Source of the DNA: Mesorhizobium sp. Root157
GTDB lineage: Bacteria > Pseudomonadota > Alphaproteobacteria > Rhizobiales > Rhizobiaceae
Reading direction: 5' to 3'
Length of the DNA stretch: 64,000 bases
Assembly (NCBI RefSeq): GCF_001427385.1
Contig: NZ_LMGJ01000036.1
Location: 103,535-167,534 of the forward strand
The notes under the pieces are model-generated. The model ran no database searches. It had not been told where the DNA came from and saw nothing but the letters and a program-made list of their open reading frames with translations. Positions 55,645 through 64,000 of this stretch are shown in pieces (the stretch's first letter is position 1; each line of letters begins with the position of its first letter). The position numbers and the translations under genes were made by a program.

Positions 55645-56505
55645 ATGAAGCTGGTGACTTACAATGTGCAATTCGGCGTCGGCCGTGACGACAAGGTCGG
55701 CCTTGAGCGCATTGCCGAAAGCGTCGCTGGTGCCGACATCATCGCCTTGCAGGAGGTCACCCGCAACTATCCCACCAATGGCGGCATCGACATGGTTGCC
55801 GGCCTCACCGCTCTGTTGCCAAACCATTTTCACGTCTACGGCGCGGCGATGGATATCGATTTCGGCGCTCTGGTGCCCAATCCGCCCAAGCCCGCGCTGC
55901 GCTTCCAGTTCGGCAACATGCTTTTCTCGCGCTGGCCGATTGCTTCCAGCCGCAACCTGCTTTTGCCGCGCAGCCGCACCTACGACAAGGCCAATCTGCA
56001 GCGCGCCGCACTCGAAGGCCTGATCGTCACGCCGCTGGGGCCGCTGCGCGTCTACAGCGTCCATCTCGACCATGTGAACCCGCAAGAGCGCGTCATGCAG
56101 GTCCGCCACCTGAAAGAGCGAGCCTTCGCCTATCCCATGGAAGGAGGCTCCATCACCGGCGCCGGCGAATACGGCTTTCCCGAACCGCCCTGCCCCGAGG
56201 ATTTCATCCTCATGGGCGATTTCAACATGCGCCCCGGCGAACCTGAATATGCCGAGATGACCGGCGCGCCCGATCCCCTGTTCGGTCGCCGCATCGTTGC
56301 CCATCATCCCGTCGACGCCTCCCGCCTCGCCGGTCCGCCCCCCGAAGGCAGCGTAAGCTGGACCGATCTTTCCGGCGCCGGCAAGCACTCGCGCCTCGAC
56401 TATTGCTTCGTGTCTGCCGGCCTCGCCCGGAACGTGAAGGAGTGCTGGATAGACAATGACGCCGACGGCTCTGACCACCAGCCGGTCTGGACCGTGCTGG
56501 AGTAA
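55645..56505 (+). CDS. Endonuclease/exonuclease/phosphatase family protein
   Basis: This 286-aa protein has the EEP fold: TYNVQFGVG at the start, metal Glu in ALQEV, His in SVHLDH, MGDFNMRPGEPEY, and the final SDHQPVW. Such enzymes cut phosphodiester or phosphate-ester bonds in nucleic acids or lipids with Mg2+. No signal peptide. AGGAGA lies before the ATG. Divergent from obgE. Substrate unknown. Confidence 0.88.
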   Translation: MKLVTYNVQFGVGRDDKVGLERIAESVAGADIIALQEVTRNYPTNGGIDMVAGLTALLPNHFHVYGAAMDIDFGALVPNPPKPALRFQFGNMLFSRWPIASSRNLLLPRSRTYDKANLQRAALEGLIVTPLGPLRVYSVHLDHVNPQERVMQVRHLKERAFAYPMEGGSITGAGEYGFPEPPCPEDFILMGDFNMRPGEPEYAEMTGAPDPLFGRRIVAHHPVDASRLAGPPPEGSVSWTDLSGAGKHSRLDYCFVSAGLARNVKECWIDNDADGSDHQPVWTVLE

Positions 56506-56677
56506 TCCAGAGCGCTCATTTTGCCCAGCACAAGCGAATCCAGAGTGTCGAGAATCCGATGCTCAAACAAGGAGCTAGGTCGCCACTATGCATTTTCGCC
56601 GCATTCAGGGGCGATTTTGACCCGACCCAGAAGAGGCCGCGCTGCTGCGCAGCCAAACGTTTATTCGTCGCTACGAC

Positions 56678-57340
56678 CTAGCGGCTGCCGAAGATCGCCG
56701 ACCCGACACGTACGCTGGTGGCGCCGAAAGCTATTGCCAGTTCGTAGTCGCCGGACATGCCCATGGAGAGTTTGCCCACGCTGGCTTCGCGCGCCAGCTT
56801 TTCCAGCAAGGCGAAATGCGGCCCCGGGTTTTCTTCCGCGGGGGGAATGCACATCAGGCCTTCGATGGCGAGCCCGTGCGCTTCGCGGCAACGCTTGACG
56901 AAGGCGACGGCGTCTTTCGGGTCTATGCCTGCTTTCTGCGGTTCGGACCCGGTATTGACCTGGACATAAAGCCTGAGAGCCCGACCTTGCCTGGCCATTT
57001 CCTTGGCAAGCTCCGCTGCTATCTTTTCGCGATCGACGGTTTCGATGACGTCAAACAGCGCTACGGCTTCCTTGGCCTTGTTGGATTGCAACGGGCCGAT
57101 CAGGTGTAGTTCGATGTCGGGAAATTCGACCTTGAGGGCGGGCCACTTGCCCTGGGCTTCCTGCACCCGGTTCTCTCCGAACACGCGCTGTCCGGCCTTG
57201 ATGACAGGGCGAATCGTTTCTGTGTCGAAGGTTTTGGAAACGGCGACAAGGGAAGCAGCGCTTGCCTCACGATCGGCTTGGCGTTCGGCTGCCGCGATCC
57301 TTGCCTTGACCAGCGCCAGTTGTTCGACCGCATTGCCCAT
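56678..57340 (-). CDS. YggS-type pyridoxal-phosphate homeostasis protein
   Basis: This 220-aa single TIM-barrel protein of the YggS/PLPBP family has the PLP lysine in LVAVSKTF (about residue 36), [19 protein letters not shown] and [12 protein letters not shown]. It keeps free PLP low and has no known catalytic reaction. Divergent from leuS. Confidence 0.93.
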   Translation of the reverse strand: MGNAVEQLALVKARIAAAERQADREASAASLVAVSKTFDTETIRPVIKAGQRVFGENRVQEAQGKWPALKVEFPDIELHLIGPLQSNKAKEAVALFDVIETVDREKIAAELAKEMARQGRALRLYVQVNTGSEPQKAGIDPKDAVAFVKRCREAHGLAIEGLMCIPPAEENPGPHFALLEKLAREASVGKLSMGMSGDYELAIAFGATSVRVGSAIFGSR

Positions 57341-57495
57341 ACCGTAATCCTGTCATTTCAAACATGCCGATTTTGCCCCGGCGGTGCACCATACGGTTGA
57401 CGGGTTCTCGAAACCGTGGTGAAGACCGGGGCCATGCTCCCGCAACCGGCGCAAGCCCGGCTGCTTTCCGTATGCTTTTAAAAGAAAAACCGGTC

Positions 57496-60123
57496 ATGGC
57501 AACCGAACGATACAATCCGCGCGCGTCCGAACCCAAATGGCAGAAGGCCTGGGATGCCGAGAAGCTGTTCGAGACGAAGAACGAGGACCCGCGGCCGAAA
57601 TATTACGTGCTCGAGATGTTCCCCTATCCGTCGGGGCGCATCCATATGGGTCATGTCCGCAACTATACGATGGGCGACGTGGTCGCGCGTTATCACCGCG
57701 CCAAGGGCGAGAACGTGCTGCACCCGATGGGCTGGGACGCCTTCGGCCTGCCGGCCGAGAACGCCGCCCGCGACAACAAGGTCAATCCCCGCGACTGGAC
57801 CTACGCCAACATCGAAACGATGAAGGGCCAGTTGAAGACGATGGGCCTGTCGCTCGACTGGTCGCGCGAGATCGCCACCTGCAATCCGAGCTACTATCGC
57901 CACCAGCAAAAGATGTTTCTGGATTTCTGGCGGGCCGGTCTGGCCGAGCGCAAGTCGGCCAAGGTCAACTGGGACCCGGTCGACATGACCGTGCTCGCCA
58001 ACGAGCAGGTCATCGACGGCAAGGGCTGGCGCTCTGGCGCTCCCGTCGAGCAGCGCGACCTGACGCAGTGGTTCTTCAAGATCACCTCGATGGCGCAGGA
58101 CCTGGTCGACAGCCTGGCGACGCTTGACCGCTGGCCCGAAAAGGTCCGCATCATGCAGCAGAACTGGATCGGCCGTTCAGAAGGCCTTCTGGTACGCTGG
58201 CCGCTGGCCGAGGGAACCGCGCCGGCGGGCGAAAGCGAACTCGAAATTTATACGACCCGCCCCGACACCATTTTCGGCGCTTCCTTCATGGCCATTGCCG
58301 CCGATCATCCGCTCGCCAGAAAGGCGGCCGAGACCAACCCGCAGCTTGCCGCCTTCATCGACGATGTCCACCATATGGGCACTTCCGCCGCGACGCTCGA
58401 GACGGCGGACAAGAAGGGATACGATGCCGGCATTCGCGTCGTCCATCCGTTCGACCAGAACTGGACGCTGCCGGTCTATGTCGCCAATTTCGTGTTGATG
58501 GACTATGGCACCGGCGCGATTTTCGGTTGCCCCGCACATGACCAGCGCGATCTCGATTTTGCCAACAAATACGGCTTGCCGGTGGTGCCGGTGGTCAAGC
58601 CTGACGGCGTCGATGCTGCCACCTTCCAGATTACGGAAGAAGCCTATTCCGACGGCGGCACGATGATCAATTCGCGCTTCCTGGATGGCATGGCACCGGA
58701 GCAGGCGTTCAACGAGGTCGCGACGCGGCTGTCCGGCGTCGCCATCGGCAACCGGCCGCAGGCCGAGCGCAAGGTGCAGTTCCGCTTGCGCGACTGGCTG
58801 ATCTCGCGCCAGCGCTATTGGGGCTGCCCCATTCCGGTGATCCACTGCGACGACTGCGGCGCAGTGCCGGTTCCTGTCGAGCAACTGCCTGTCGAACTGC
58901 CGTCCGACGTGACCTTCGACAAGCCCGGCAATCCGCTCGACCATCATCCGACCTGGAAGCATGCCGATTGCCCGAAATGCGGCAAGAAGGCCCGGCGCGA
59001 CACCGACACGATGGATACTTTCGTCGACTCGTCGTGGTATTTCGCGCGCTTCACCGATCCCTGGAACGAGGCCGAGCCAACGACGCTGGCCTATGTCGAC
59101 GGCAAGAGCGGCTGGCTGCCGGTCAACCAGTATATCGGAGGCATCGAACATGCGATCCTTCACCTGCTGTATTCGCGCTTCTTCACCCGCGCCATGAAGG
59201 CGACAGGCCATGTCAACGCCGTCGAAGAGCCGTTCGAGGGCCTGTTCACGCAGGGCATGGTTGTGCACGAGACCTATAAAGGCCCGATGGGCTGGGTCAC
59301 GCCCGCCGAAGTCAGCATCGAGGAGATCGATGGCAAGCGCCAGGCGACGATGATCGCCGGAGGCACTCCTGTCGAAATCGGCTCGATCGAGAAGATGTCG
59401 AAGTCACGCAAGAATGTGGTCGATCCGGACGACATCATCGCCAGCTACGGCGCGGATACGGCTCGCTGGTTCATGCTGTCGGACTCGCCTCCCGAACGTG
59501 ACGTCATCTGGACCGAGGCCGGAGTCGACGGCGCCCACCGTTTTGTCCAGCGCGTCTGGCGGCTGGTTGCGGACGCAGCGCCGCCCTTGCAGGGCATTGC
59601 GCCGAAGGCCGCGTCAGACGGGGACGCGGCGGCCGTGTCGCGCGCCGCCCACAAGATCCTCAAGGCGGTGGGGGAAGACATCGAGCGGCTGCATTTCAAC
59701 AAGGCCGTGGCCCGTCTCTACGAGCTTACCAATGTGTTGTCGCCGCAGGTTGCCGCGGTCATCGAGGGCAAGGCCGAACGCGCCGGAGCAGTCCGGCAAG
59801 CGCTCGAGTTCCTCGTCATCATGATCGCGCCGATGATGCCGCATCTGGCCGAAGAATCCTGGCACGCGCTGGGTGGCAAGGGGCTGGTGGCAGCTCAACC
59901 GTGGCCAGTGTTCGATCCGGCGCTCGTCGTCGACAACGAGATCGTGCTGCCCGTGCAGGTCAACGGAAAAAAGCGCGGCGATTTGACAATCGCCCGCGAC
60001 GCGGATCAAGCTGCGGTCGAAAAGGCGGCACTGGCTCTCGACTTCGTGCAGAAGGCACTTGAGGGCAAGACACCGCGCAAAGTGATCGTCGTGCCCCAGA
60101 GGATCGTCAATGTCGTTGCATGA
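57496..60123 (+). CDS. leuS: Leucyl-tRNA synthetase
   Basis: This 875-aa class I synthetase has the HIGH-type motif HMGH in [14 protein letters not shown] near residue 50. The CP1 editing domain includes [12 protein letters not shown] and [10 protein letters not shown]. The KMSKS loop is EKMSKSRKN near 636, and the anticodon domain is at the C-terminus. The ATG at 57496 fits the usual MATERYNPR start. Overlaps lptE by 14 bases. Confidence 0.97.
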   Translation: MATERYNPRASEPKWQKAWDAEKLFETKNEDPRPKYYVLEMFPYPSGRIHMGHVRNYTMGDVVARYHRAKGENVLHPMGWDAFGLPAENAARDNKVNPRDWTYANIETMKGQLKTMGLSLDWSREIATCNPSYYRHQQKMFLDFWRAGLAERKSAKVNWDPVDMTVLANEQVIDGKGWRSGAPVEQRDLTQWFFKITSMAQDLVDSLATLDRWPEKVRIMQQNWIGRSEGLLVRWPLAEGTAPAGESELEIYTTRPDTIFGASFMAIAADHPLARKAAETNPQLAAFIDDVHHMGTSAATLETADKKGYDAGIRVVHPFDQNWTLPVYVANFVLMDYGTGAIFGCPAHDQRDLDFANKYGLPVVPVVKPDGVDAATFQITEEAYSDGGTMINSRFLDGMAPEQAFNEVATRLSGVAIGNRPQAERKVQFRLRDWLISRQRYWGCPIPVIHCDDCGAVPVPVEQLPVELPSDVTFDKPGNPLDHHPTWKHADCPKCGKKARRDTDTMDTFVDSSWYFARFTDPWNEAEPTTLAYVDGKSGWLPVNQYIGGIEHAILHLLYSRFFTRAMKATGHVNAVEEPFEGLFTQGMVVHETYKGPMGWVTPAEVSIEEIDGKRQATMIAGGTPVEIGSIEKMSKSRKNVVDPDDIIASYGADTARWFMLSDSPPERDVIWTEAGVDGAHRFVQRVWRLVADAAPPLQGIAPKAASDGDAAAVSRAAHKILKAVGEDIERLHFNKAVARLYELTNVLSPQVAAVIEGKAERAGAVRQALEFLVIMIAPMMPHLAEESWHALGGKGLVAAQPWPVFDPALVVDNEIVLPVQVNGKKRGDLTIARDADQAAVEKAALALDFVQKALEGKTPRKVIVVPQRIVNVVA

Positions 60124-60682
60124 AGACAGCAAGCCCGCCGTGGCGCGCCGCTTGCGCCCCGCCTTGCTAGCTGGACTGTTTCTTTGTGCGGCACTGGCCT
60201 CGGCCTGCACGGTGCGCCCGCTCTATTCCAATGCGCAGCTCTCGGCGGGCAGCGACGTCGGCGCGGCTGAGGAATTGGCATCGATTGCCGTCAAGCCGGT
60301 CAAGACGCGCTACGCGCAGCAAGTGCGCAACAATTTGATCTTCGCCTTAACGCGCGGTGCGGGCGAGCCCGCCACGCCAGCCTATTCGCTCGACCTCGGC
60401 GTGACCAAACTGGTCCAGTCCGCTGCCACCATCCAGGTGACCACGGATCAGGACGAACCGACCGCCGGAACGGTGACGCTGACGGCGGCCTACAAGCTGG
60501 CTGAGACCGGCACCGGCAAGGTTGTCGGTACGGGCCAGCGCTCGATCTCGTCGTCATTCGACAGGCCGACGCAGGAGTTCGCCTCCTACCGAGCCCAGAT
60601 CGATGCCGAGAACCGCGCCGCACGCGAACTGGCCGAACTGTTGCGTCTGGCGATTGCCCAGGACCTGACGAAGCGCCAGTAG
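60110..60682 (+). CDS. lptE: LPS assembly lipoprotein LptE
   Basis: This 190-aa protein has an N-terminal signal and lipobox ([10 protein letters not shown], Cys33) followed by TVRPLY, the usual start of mature rhizobial LptE. It forms the outer-membrane LPS translocon with LptD. It starts inside the end of leuS, so the two are coupled. In related genomes holA usually follows; here a terminator and the convergent aldolase follow. Confidence 0.9.
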   Translation: MSLHEDSKPAVARRLRPALLAGLFLCAALASACTVRPLYSNAQLSAGSDVGAAEELASIAVKPVKTRYAQQVRNNLIFALTRGAGEPATPAYSLDLGVTKLVQSAATIQVTTDQDEPTAGTVTLTAAYKLAETGTGKVVGTGQRSISSSFDRPTQEFASYRAQIDAENRAARELAELLRLAIAQDLTKRQ

Positions 60683-60696
60683 CGCTTCGTCGTTTT
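60667..60696 (+). terminator. Terminator of leuS-lptE
   Basis: GACGAAGCGC (60667-60676), loop CAGTA, GCGCTTCGTC (60682-60691), then GTTTTAT. The lptE stop codon lies in the loop. It may also slow the convergent aldolase transcript. Confidence 0.85.
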
Positions 60697-60705
60697 ATCC
60701 GTCGA

Positions 60706-61362
60706 TCAGTGGCCGATCTTCTGGCCGGTCTTGGCCCAATCGGCGAGGAAGGCTTCGAGCCCCTTGTCGGTCAGCGGATGCTTGACCAGTGCACGCAAAG
60801 TGGCGGGTGGCACCGTGGCGACATCCGCTCCGATGATCGCCGCGTCCTTGACGTGGTTGATGGTGCGTACCGAAGCGACAAGGATTTCCGTGGCGAAGTC
60901 GTAGTTGTCGTAGATCTGGCGGATCTCGGAAATCAGGTCCATGCCTTCGATGCCGGTATCATCAAGACGACCGACAAAGGGCGAGATGAACGAGGCGCCG
61001 GCCTTGGCGGCAAGCAGCGCCTGGGTGGCCGAGAAGCACAGCGTGACGTTGACCATGCGGCCTTCCGAGCGGATCGCCTTGCAGGCCTTCAGCCCGTCGA
61101 ATGTCAGCGGCACCTTGATCGCGACGTTGTCGGCGATCTTGGCCAGCACCTTGGCTTCGGCCATCATGCCGGCATAGTCTGTGGCGGTGACTTCGGCCGA
61201 GACAGGACCCTTGACGATGTCGCAGATCTGGCGCGTCACTTCATCGATCTTGCCGCCGGATTTCAGGATCAGTGAGGGGTTGGTGGTGACGCCGTCGACC
61301 AGTCCCAGTTCGTTCAGTTCGCGGATTTCCTTGATGTCGGCGGTATCAACGAAGAATTTCAT
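60706..61362 (-). CDS. Fructose-6-phosphate aldolase / small transaldolase
   Basis: This 218-aa single-domain TalC/FSA-type enzyme has MKFFVDTAD at the start, VTTNPSLI, the Schiff-base lysine in NVAIKVPLT (about residue 86) and the C-terminal [12 protein letters not shown]. It is either a short transaldolase or a fructose-6-phosphate aldolase; annotation of this subgroup is not consistent. AAGGAGA precedes the ATG at 61362. Confidence 0.9.
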   Translation of the reverse strand: MKFFVDTADIKEIRELNELGLVDGVTTNPSLILKSGGKIDEVTRQICDIVKGPVSAEVTATDYAGMMAEAKVLAKIADNVAIKVPLTFDGLKACKAIRSEGRMVNVTLCFSATQALLAAKAGASFISPFVGRLDDTGIEGMDLISEIRQIYDNYDFATEILVASVRTINHVKDAAIIGADVATVPPATLRALVKHPLTDKGLEAFLADWAKTGQKIGH

Positions 61363-61452
61363 ATCAGTCTCCTTGGAATTTTCCGGGTGGCGGGAGGGCA
61401 CGCTCGGCGTTGGCCTTTGCTCTAGACCAAAGTCGGGGCAAGGTCACGCTTG

Positions 61453-63636
61453 ATGAGCAAAGATTCGCCTTTCGATGCAGCCGTTCCGGTATTGGTTCCC
61501 ATGCCGGCGGAACGCCCCTACACCTATGCGGTTCCGAGCGGGATGTGCGTGGTGCCGGGTTCGATCGTGCGCGTGCCGCTCGGACCGCGGCAGGTTGCCG
61601 GCATCGTCTGGGACGGTGCGGTCGAAAACATCGACTCGAAAAAACTGCGGCCTATCGAACAGGTGTTCGTCTGTCCCCCGATCGATCATGCCACGCGTCG
61701 TTTCGTCGACTGGGTTGCTCAGTACACCCTGTCGCCGCCCGGCATGGTGGCGCGCATGCTGTTGCGTGCTCCCGAAGCCTTCGATCCCGAGCCTTGGATC
61801 GAGGGCCTGCGGCGCACGATGGCGGAACCGGATCGGCTGACAGCGGCGCGCTCGCGCGTCCTCGAAATGGCTTCGGACGGCTTATCCTGGACACGTTCCG
61901 GGCTGGCCCATGCGGCCGGCGTATCCTCTACAGTTATCGACGGGTTGAAAGCGCAAGGCGTGTTCGAGCAAGTAAAGATACCGCCGCGCCCGGTGGTCGT
62001 TGCGCCCGATACCAATTATGCCGCGCCCGACCTGATGCCGGACCAGAAGGATGCCGCCGACATGTTGCGCGCCGGCTTCGCGACTGACGGCTTCAGCGTC
62101 ACACTGCTCGATGGCGTGACCGGCTCCGGCAAAACCGAGGTATATTTCGAAGCCGTGGCCGCTGCCCTGCAGCAAGGCAGGCAGGTTTTGATCCTGCTGC
62201 CCGAGATCGCGCTCACCCATGCCTTCCTCGAGCGCTTCCAGAACCGCTTCGGGGCCAAGCCGGCCGAGTGGCATTCCGACTTGCCGCCACGCATGCGCGA
62301 GCGTGTCTGGCGGCAGGTGGCGGAAGGCACGGTTCGGGTAGTGGCTGGCGCCCGTTCGGCGCTGTTCCTGCCGTTCAAGGAGCTCGGCCTGATCGTCGTC
62401 GACGAGGAGCACGACCCCGCTTACAAGCAGGAGGACCGGGTCTTCTACAATGCCCGCGACATGGCGGTGGTGCGGGGCCATATCGGTGGGTTTCCGGTGG
62501 TGTTGGCTTCGGCGACGCCTTCCGTCGAAAGCCGCGTCAATGCCATGCAGGGCCGCTACAAGCGCGCCGTGCTGTCGTCGCGCTTTGCCGATGCGGCCCT
62601 CCCGGACCTCAAGGCTATCGACATGCGTCGCGCACCTCCTACACGGGGCGGGTTCCTGTCGCCCGTCCTGCTTTCCCATATCCGGCAAGGGCTGAAAAAA
62701 CGGGAACAGTCGCTGTTGTTCCTCAACCGGCGCGGTTACGCGCCGCTCACGCTGTGCCGGGTCTGCGGCCACCGCTTCGGCTGTCCTGTCTGCTCGTCCT
62801 GGCTGGTCGAGCACCGCTTTCGCGGTCAACTTGTCTGCCACCACTGCGGCCATGCCGAGAAGCGGCCCGAAGCATGTCCGGAATGCGGAACCTTCGATCA
62901 TCTGGTCGCTTGCGGGCCGGGTGTCGAACGCATCGCCGAGGAAGTTGTGACGCATTTTCCCAATGCCCGCACCATCGTCTTGTCCTCCGACATGCTGGGC
63001 GGCGTGCGCCGGCTGAGGCTGGAACTGGAGGCCATCGCCAACGGCGACGCCGACATTGTCATCGGCACGCAACTCGTCGCCAAGGGCCACAACTTTCCCA
63101 ACATGACGCTTGTCGGCGTGGTCGATGCCGACCTCGGCCTCGCCAATGGCGACCCTCGCGCCACGGAGCGCACCTTCCAGCTATTGTCCCAGGTCACGGG
63201 CCGCGCAGGGCGGACCGGCAAAAAGAGCCTCGGTCTGTTGCAGACCTACCAGCCTGACCATCCGGTGATGCAGGCAATCGTCTCGGGTGATTCCGAAAAT
63301 TTCTACATGCGCGAGATCGCGGAACGGGAGCGTGCCGCGCTGCCGCCGTTCGGGCGGTTGGCCGGCATCATCGTAAGTGCCGCGACGCGTGCCGAAGCAG
63401 AATCACATGCGCGCGGCCTGCGCCGGGCAGTACCCGAGGCATCCGAAATCCACCTCCTCGGCCCGGCGGAAGCGCCGCTGGCGCTAATCGGCGGGCGGCA
63501 CAGGTTTCGGCTCCTGGTGCATGGCGAACGCCGCTGCGACATTCAAGGCTTCATCCGCCAGATACTGGCGGCTGGCCCGAAACCGCGCGGCTCGGTGCGC
63601 GTGCAAGTCGATATCGATCCGCAGAGTTTTTTATAA
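61453..63636 (+). CDS. priA: Primosomal protein N' (PriA helicase)
   Basis: This 727-aa replication-restart helicase has an N-terminal DNA-binding domain, Walker A GVTGSGKTEVYF, the DEEH box (VVDEEHDPAYK) and zinc-binding cysteines (CRVCGHRFGCPVC; CHHCG; CPECG). Helicase motifs V and VI follow (GTQLVAKGHNFPNM; QVTGRAGR). The ATG at 61453 is preferred to the TTG one codon before. Convergence is absent: it is divergent from the aldolase gene. Confidence 0.96.
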   Translation: MSKDSPFDAAVPVLVPMPAERPYTYAVPSGMCVVPGSIVRVPLGPRQVAGIVWDGAVENIDSKKLRPIEQVFVCPPIDHATRRFVDWVAQYTLSPPGMVARMLLRAPEAFDPEPWIEGLRRTMAEPDRLTAARSRVLEMASDGLSWTRSGLAHAAGVSSTVIDGLKAQGVFEQVKIPPRPVVVAPDTNYAAPDLMPDQKDAADMLRAGFATDGFSVTLLDGVTGSGKTEVYFEAVAAALQQGRQVLILLPEIALTHAFLERFQNRFGAKPAEWHSDLPPRMRERVWRQVAEGTVRVVAGARSALFLPFKELGLIVVDEEHDPAYKQEDRVFYNARDMAVVRGHIGGFPVVLASATPSVESRVNAMQGRYKRAVLSSRFADAALPDLKAIDMRRAPPTRGGFLSPVLLSHIRQGLKKREQSLLFLNRRGYAPLTLCRVCGHRFGCPVCSSWLVEHRFRGQLVCHHCGHAEKRPEACPECGTFDHLVACGPGVERIAEEVVTHFPNARTIVLSSDMLGGVRRLRLELEAIANGDADIVIGTQLVAKGHNFPNMTLVGVVDADLGLANGDPRATERTFQLLSQVTGRAGRTGKKSLGLLQTYQPDHPVMQAIVSGDSENFYMREIAERERAALPPFGRLAGIIVSAATRAEAESHARGLRRAVPEASEIHLLGPAEAPLALIGGRHRFRLLVHGERRCDIQGFIRQILAAGPKPRGSVRVQVDIDPQSFL

Positions 63637-63686
63637 GGTCAAGGAGGTCGCCCTTGCCTTTCTCGCTGCTTAGGGGGAAGGCTAAA

Positions 63687-63785
63687 GCATGTCGCCCGAA
63701 AGTGGGAACGGGTTTCGGGATCACGACATGTGTAAAACCAGAGACTTGAAGCGCGTCGCATGAATCCGTTTGAGCGCGACGCGCT
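63687..63785. repeat. RIME-like composite palindromic element, copy 2
   Basis: Palindrome 1: CATGTCG (63688-63694) and CGACATG (63724-63730). Palindrome 2: AGCGCGTCGC (63750-63759) and GCGACGCGCT (63776-63785). It has the same two-part structure as 167-269 but in opposite orientation, 40 of 43 bases alike over the first palindrome. Located between priA and the edge gene. Confidence 0.65.
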
Positions 63786-63818
63786 GTAGGTCGAAGTGGC
63801 GGACAAAGAGGGATCGCG

Positions 63819-64000
63819 ATGGAGTTTTCGTTTCCGTGGCCGATGAGCCAGGGCGAGTGGCTGGCATGGTCAAGTGCCGCCGTCACTGTTGCGCTGGGGC
63901 TCATATTGTTCCTGGCGCCGGGACTGGCGTTCAGGGCGCTTAGGCTCCAGCCGCATCCCGACAAGCCGGAAGCGATTGCGGAAGGACGCAGCCGTATTGC
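63819..64000 (+). CDS. Membrane protein, 5' part only
   Basis: The frame begins MEFSFPWPMSQGEWLAWSSA and enters a transmembrane helix (VTVALGLILFLAPGLAF), then RALRLQPHPDKPEAIAEGRS, and is cut by the window edge after 60 codons. GAGGGA lies before the ATG. The start resembles small four-helix membrane proteins of unknown function in rhizobia; the family is not certain. Confidence 0.65.
   Translation, partial: MEFSFPWPMSQGEWLAWSSAAVTVALGLILFLAPGLAFRALRLQPHPDKPEAIAEGRSRI

Overview
The window looks like a chromosomal segment from a Rhizobiales alphaproteobacterium, most like Mesorhizobium or a close Phyllobacteriaceae relative. The reasons are the high GC content, the PhyR-NepR-EcfG stress system, HWE-type histidine kinases, a pst operon followed by phoU and phoB, ObgE with an SQVD motif, and RIME-like intergenic palindromes. 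The genus is an inference from gene style; no marker gene was compared.

Region 1 (1-13.6 kb) begins with a leftward operon: a ring-cleaving dioxygenase, a carboxylesterase and two small GNAT acetyltransferases. A general-stress-response island follows. Its core is nepR-ecfG facing phyR, with a single-domain receiver, a Crp/Fnr regulator and two HWE histidine kinases nearby. Around the core lie small envelope proteins: a triple PRC-barrel protein, a lipid kinase, a DUF883/holin-X pair, DUF1328 and a glycine-zipper lipoprotein. I read seven exact copies of the EcfG promoter GGAAC-N16-CGTT here, plus two copies with one mismatch, each in front of one of these genes. An eighth exact copy precedes a small orphan gene at 29.2 kb.

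Region 2 (13.6-30.6 kb) holds a xylose-type ABC transporter (xylF, xylH, xylG) divergent from a ROK regulator, with two matching palindromic operators between them. Next come pstSCAB-phoU-phoB behind a Pho box, a large PAS hybrid histidine kinase, and a DUF2156 gene overlapping a truncated GGDEF remnant.

Region 3 (30.6-49.9 kb) is a roughly 19.3-kb integrative element inserted in the 3' end of tRNA-Glu(CTC). A perfect 48-bp direct repeat marks its ends. It encodes a tyrosine integrase, an AlpA-like excisionase, a replication-initiation-like protein, an A-rich repeat tract, two large virion-ejection-like proteins (the first frameshifted) and a DUF5681 protein. It also has an XRE repressor with twin operators, an exported trypsin-like protease/nuclease pair, and many small unknown genes. 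No terminase, portal, capsid or tail gene was recognised, so it is either a decayed prophage or a satellite-like element.

Region 4 (49.9-64 kb) is ordinary core genome: the intact tRNA-Glu, an MFS transporter, nadD-proA-proB-obgE, an exo/endonuclease-phosphatase protein, a YggS-type PLP protein, leuS-lptE, a transaldolase-type aldolase, priA, and the start of a membrane protein at the right edge.
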